A stretch of DNA of 64,000 bases. Source: Nigrospora sphaerica (taxonomy: Eukaryota > Ascomycota > Sordariomycetes > Amphisphaeriales > Apiosporaceae). Positions 14,501 through 20,500 of the stretch are shown piece after piece (within the stretch, counting starts at the first letter, position 1; each line of letters begins with the position of its first letter). The translations under genes were made by a program, and so were the position numbers. The stretch lies in the NCBI GenBank assembly GCA_018287875.1, contig JAGVVL010000022.1, positions 2,728,001-2,792,000 on the forward strand, written 5' to 3'. The notes below the pieces were generated by a model. That model was given only the letters and a program-made list of their open reading frames with translations, had not been told where the DNA came from and made no database searches.

Positions 14501-17500
14501 ATCCCGATGACGGCGACGGGCAAGACGGACCGGCGACGCCTGCGCGAGATGGGCGCCGCCATGACGCTCGAGCAGCTGGCCGCCCTTAACCTTGCCCGGT
14601 CGCAAGGGGGCACCCGGACGGCGCCGGCGACGGAGGCGGAGCGGCAGCTGCAGCAGCTATGGGCGGATGTGCTGGGGATCGGGGCGGACTCGATCACGGC
14701 CGAGGACAGCTTCCTGCGCATCGGCGGCGACTCGGTCGCGGCCATGCGGCTGGTGGGGCGGGCGCGCGAGCAGGGCCTGTCGCTGATGGTGGCGGACATC
14801 TTCCAGCACCCGCGCCTAAGCGACCTGGCCCTCACGATGACGGCCAAAGCTTCCGTCATCGAGTCGATCCAGCCCTTCTCCCTTCTAAAGCCCGATATGC
14901 CGGTCCAGACAATCTGCGAGCAGTCGGCAGAGCGATGCGGGCTGGCGGCGGACCAGATCCAGGACGTGTTCCCGTGCACACCGCTCCAGGAGGGTCTGCT
15001 GGCCATGACAGCTAGACGGGCAGGCGACTACGTAGCACGCAACGTCTATCGACTGCGTGAGGATGTCGACATCGAGCGGCTCGCCCAGGCGTGGGATAAG
15101 GTTGCGGCAGCGAACGACATTCTCCGGACACGAATCGTGGACCTTCCCGGCCACGGCCTCGTCCAGGTGGTTTCGAACACGACGGTTGCTTACGGCCTCC
15201 ACGATGACATCGAGAAGTACACACAGGCCGATGAGGAGCAAGGAGCGGGACTCGGTAAGCTGTTGAACCGGGCCGCTGTGGTTGTTGATGGCAAGACGGG
15301 TGCTCGCTACCTTGTCTGGACGATCCACCACGCGTTGTACGACGGCTGGTCGATGCCACTCCTACTAGAACAGCTGGAGGACGCGTATGCGGGAGACAAT
15401 GGTGATGGTACCGTGCCCTTTCAGCGTTTTATCAAATACATGTCGAATAAGGACCTAGAGGCCACGACCCAGCACTGGCACTCGCAGCTCGCCGACTGTG
15501 AGGCCGTGTCGTTCCCTGCTCTGCCGTCGTCCACGCACCAGCCGCTGGCCGACCAGTCGCTGCAACATGCTATTACCGACCTTCAGTGGCCTCAGACGGG
15601 CATCACACCATCAACACTGCTCCGGGCAGCATGGGCAATCGTTGTTAGCCGGCAGACCAGCTCGGATGACGTCGCGTTTGGAGTCGTCAGCAACGGGCGG
15701 CAGGCGCCGGTGGCGGGGATCGAGCGGATGACCGGGCCGACGATTGCGACGGTGCCAGTGCGAGTCCGACTCGACAGCGGCGCAACAACTTCTGAGCTGC
15801 TCTCTCAGGTTCAGTCGCAAGCCATGGGGATGGTGGCTCACGAGCAGTTTGGGCTGTCCAGGATCCTGAGGCTCGGGCCCGGTGCGGAGCAGGCATGCCG
15901 GTTCCAGTCGCTGCTTGTCGTCCAGCCTAAGGAAGAAATCGCTACGACCAAAGGGTCTCTCTTGTTTCACCACAACGATGAGTCAGGCGAGGCACCGGGT
16001 CAAGATGATGGCCTTAGGCAGTTCAACACGTACGCCCTCATGGCAGTGTGTCATCTCCGAGACAACGGCATGGACGTCGAGCTGAGCTACGACGCGACCG
16101 TCGTCCCACCGGCCATGGCCAGCCGCCTGGTTCAGCAGTTCGAGCAGGTGCTCCGCCAACTGTGCCAGCCCGGCGTGTCCGACACGCGCGTGGCAGACAT
16201 CGAGACAGTCAGCGAGGCGGACCTGCGGCAGATCTGGGCCTGGAACGCCACGGTGCCCGAGACCGTCGAGGCCTGCGTGCACGACCTGTTCGCGGCGCGG
16301 GCGCGCGAGCAGCCGGACGCGCCGGCCGTCTGCGCGTGGGACGGCGAGCTGACGTACGGCGAACTGGACGCGCTGTCGACGCGGCTGGCGCAGCACCTGG
16401 CCGGGCTCGGGGCCGGGCCGGGGACGATCGTGCCGCTGTGCTTCGAGAAGTCGATGTGGACGTCGGTGGCGATGCTCGGGGTGATGAAGGCCGGGGCGGC
16501 GTCGGTGGCGCTGGACACGACACAACCAGTGGAGCGGCTGCGAACGATTGTGGAGCAGGTGCTGTCCAACTCTCGGCGACAACTGATTGTCTCGTCCGTC
16601 GCCAATAAGGCTCTTGCAAGCGAGTTGGCAGACCATATTGATCCTCACGCCCCTATGGTGATTGCTGAAGAGATCTCTCAGTCAACATTAGACTCCAGTC
16701 TCAACAAGCCAGAACTTACTTTGGCCACTCCCCAGGACATGCTTTACGTCGTTTTCACATCCGGCAGCACCGGCACACCTAAAGGTGTTATCATTTCCCA
16801 TGCCAACTCCAGGAGTGCCATTGATCATCAACAAGGCTATCGTCAGCTGGACACACATTCCCGTGTTCTCGATCTCGCATCCTATGCCTTTGACGTCGCA
16901 TGGGCGAACTTCTTGCACACAATCACTACGGGCGGCTGCCTTTGTGTTCCAAGCCAGCAGGATCGCTACAACGACCTCGAAGCGACCATAAGCTCCCTTC
17001 GGGCAACCCATGTGGAGTGGACTCCTACCGTTGCTAATCTCGTCGATCCATCCAAGCTTATCTGCTTGAAAACAATCCTATTCAGTGGCGAAAGGCTTAC
17101 AGTATTGGCTGCTAAAAAATGGGAAGGCGCCCGGAATGTATACAATGTTTTCGGTCCAGCAGAATGTACGGTTGGAATCACCTTTGAGCGTCTGGGTGAT
17201 GATCTGCACGGTGACCCTGCTATCGGACGCGGGTGTGGGGTGGTCACCTGGGTTGTCCGACTCGATGGGCTTGGTCTTTCGCCCATTGGGGAAATTGGCG
17301 AGCTCTGGGTTGAGGGGCCACTAATTAGCCAAGGCTATCTAGCCGATGCCGCGAGGACGGCGGCAGCCTTCGTCGAAAACCCTCTCTGGCTGAACAAAGG
17401 AAGCCTCGATTCCCATGGTCGCCAGGGCCGGTTGTACCGCACGGGAGACCTTGTCCGGTACGACGCGGATGGACTGCTGTACTTCGTCGGCCGCAAGGAC

Positions 17501-20500
17501 GACCAGGTCAAAATTCGGGGTCAGCGAGTCGAACTCGGCGACGTCGAACATCACCTGAAGCAGTGCCTCGCTGCTTACTCGAACATGGGGATAGTGGCGG
17601 AGGTGATCCAGCCGGCCGAGAGCGAGACAAAGCTGCTGGTGACCTTCCTAGCCCTAGGAGCCGCAGCCACGGACGAGGCTACACTAGCCCGACTGACAAG
17701 CCAAATCGATGCCAACCTCGGCGACCGGCTACCCGCCCACATGGTGCCAAGTGCCTACATTCCCCTGGACCGCATCCCGATGACGGCGACGGGCAAGACG
17801 GACCGGCGACGCCTGCGCGAGATGGGCGCCGCCATGACGCTCGAGCAGCTGGCCGCCCTTAACCTTGCCCGGTCGCGAGGGGGCACCCGGACGGCGCCGG
17901 CGACGGAGGCGGAGCGGCAGCTGCAGCAGCTGTGGGCGGATGTGCTGGGGATTGGGCCGGACTCGATCGCGGCCGAGGACAGCTTCCTGCGCATCGGCGG
18001 CGACTCGGTCGCGGCCATGCGGCTGGTGGGGCGGGCGCGCGAGCAGGGCCTGGCGCTGACGGTGGCGGACGTCTTTCAACATCCGCGTCTGAGCGACCTA
18101 GCCCGCAAGATGAGGATTGAAGCGCCCATCATCGAGTCGATCCAGTCCTTCTCCCTTCTGAAGCCCGACATACCGGTCCAGACAGTCTGCCAGCAGGCGG
18201 CGGAACGGTGCGGCTTAGCGGCGGACCAGATCCAGGACGTGTTCCCGTGCACGCCGCTCCAGGAGGGCCTGCTGGCGATGACGGCCAAGCGGGCGGGCGA
18301 CTACGTGGCGCGCAACCTCCTTCGACTCCGGGACGAGGTCGACACCAAGCGGCTCGCCCAGGCGTGGGACAAGCTAGTGGCAGCGAACGATATCCTCCGG
18401 ACACGGATTGTTGACCTCCCCGGCCAAGGGCTCGTCCAGGTGGTCTCGAACATTATGGTTACTTGCGACGTCCACGACGACATCGGGGAGTACATACAGG
18501 TCGACCAAGCGCAAGGAGCAGGACTGGGTGAGGTGCAGAACCGAGTCGCCGTGGTTATCGATGGTAAGGCGGGCGCTCGCTACCTGGTCTGGACGCTCCA
18601 CCACGCGCTGTACGACGGCTGGTCGATGCCGCTCCTCCTGGAACAGCTGGAGAACGAGTACGCAGGACGTGGCAGCGCAGGTGCCGTGCCCTTTCAGGGA
18701 CTGGTCCAGTATATATCCGCTCTGGACTCCGGGGTCACAACCCAGTACTGGCAGTCGCAGCTCGCCGACTGTGAGGCTGTACCGTTCCCTGCTCTACCCT
18801 CGTCCTTGCACCAGCCACGGGCAGATCAGTCGCTACAGCACGCCACCACCAGCCTTCGATGGCCTCAGACCGGCCTCACGCCATCGACACTACTCCGGGC
18901 CGCATGGGCAATCGTTGTCAGCCGCCAGACCAGCTCGGACGACGTTGCGTTCGGGGTCGTCAGCAACGGGAGGCAAGCGCCGGTGGCGGGAATCGACCGG
19001 ATGACGGGACCCACGATCGCGACGGTGCCTGTTCGTATTCGACTTGAGAGCGGCGCAACAACCGCCGAGCTGCTCTCTCAGGTCCAGTCGCAGGCGATGG
19101 GCATGGTGCCGCATGAGCAGTATGGGCTTTCCAGCATTCGGAGGCTCGGGCTGGGCGCGGAGCAGGCGTGTCAGTTCCAGTCGCTACTGGTTGTCCAACC
19201 TAAGGAAGAAGCAGCTACTGAGAAGCAGTCTTCTCTGTTTCTGCCGAACGACGACCTGGGCGAGGCGCTTATTCCAGATGCTGGTCTTAGCCAGTTCAAC
19301 ACGTACGCCCTCATGGTAGTGTGTCATCTCCGAGACAACGGCATGGACGTCGAGCTGAGCTACGACGCGACCGTCGTCCCACCGGCCATGGCCAGCCGCC
19401 TGGTCCAGCAGTTCGAGCAGGCGCTCCGCCAGCTGTGCCAGCCCGGCGTGTCCGACACGCGCGTGGCAGACATCGAGACGGTCAGCGAGGCGGACCTGCG
19501 GCAGATCTGGGCCTGGAACGCCACGGTGCCCGAGACCGTCGAGGCCTGCGTGCACGACCTGTTCGCGGCGCGGGCGCGCGAGCAGCCGGACGCGCCGGCC
19601 GTCTGCGCGTGGGACGGCGAGCTGACGTACGGCGAACTGGACGCGCTGTCGACGCGGCTGGCGCAGCACCTGGCCGGGCTCGGGGCCGGGCCGGGGACGA
19701 TCGTGCCGCTGTGCTTCGAGAAGTCGATGTGGACGTCGGTGGCGATGCTCGGGGTGATGAAGGCCGGGGCGGCGTCGGTGGCGCTGGACACGACGCTGCC
19801 CGTGGGCCGGCTCCGGACCATTGTGGAGCAGGCGCTGTCCAACTCTCGGCGGCGGCTGATCGTGTCGTCGGTTGCCAATTCTATGCTGGCAGGCGAGTTA
19901 GCAGCCTCAGTTGACGGAGTTGTTCCAGTGGTTGCCGCTCCCGAAATTACGCAGGGCCACTATACACCGGACGCTGAGAGAACCGCACTTGCCCGGGCCA
20001 GCCCCCAGGACATGCTCTATGTTGTATTCACATCTGGCAGCACCGGCACGCCCAAGGGCGCCATGATCACACATTCTAACGCTAGCAGTGCTATCAGGCA
20101 CCAAGTCCCGGTTCGTGGGATCATCTCGACGTCTCGTGTCTTCGACTTTGCATCCTACTCATTTGATGCTGCATGGTTAAATGTGCTTTGTACACTTGCT
20201 AGCGGCGGATGTCTCTGTGTTCCTAGCGAGCAAGCTAGGCGGAACGATATCGCCGGATCTATACAGCAGATGAAAGCCAGCTATGTCGATCTGACGCCTA
20301 CCGTTGCCCGACTTCTTGAACCAGCGTCTTTATCGAACCTCGAGTCAATCACCCTTGCCGGGGAGCCAGTCTGCGCTTCGGACACCCGCCGATGGACAGG
20401 ACTTAGATCGGTCGTGATTGAGTATGGTCCAGCCGAATGTACAGCATCAAGTACACTCCACAGGATCGCAAAATATGCACCTGACGATCACAGCATCGGC

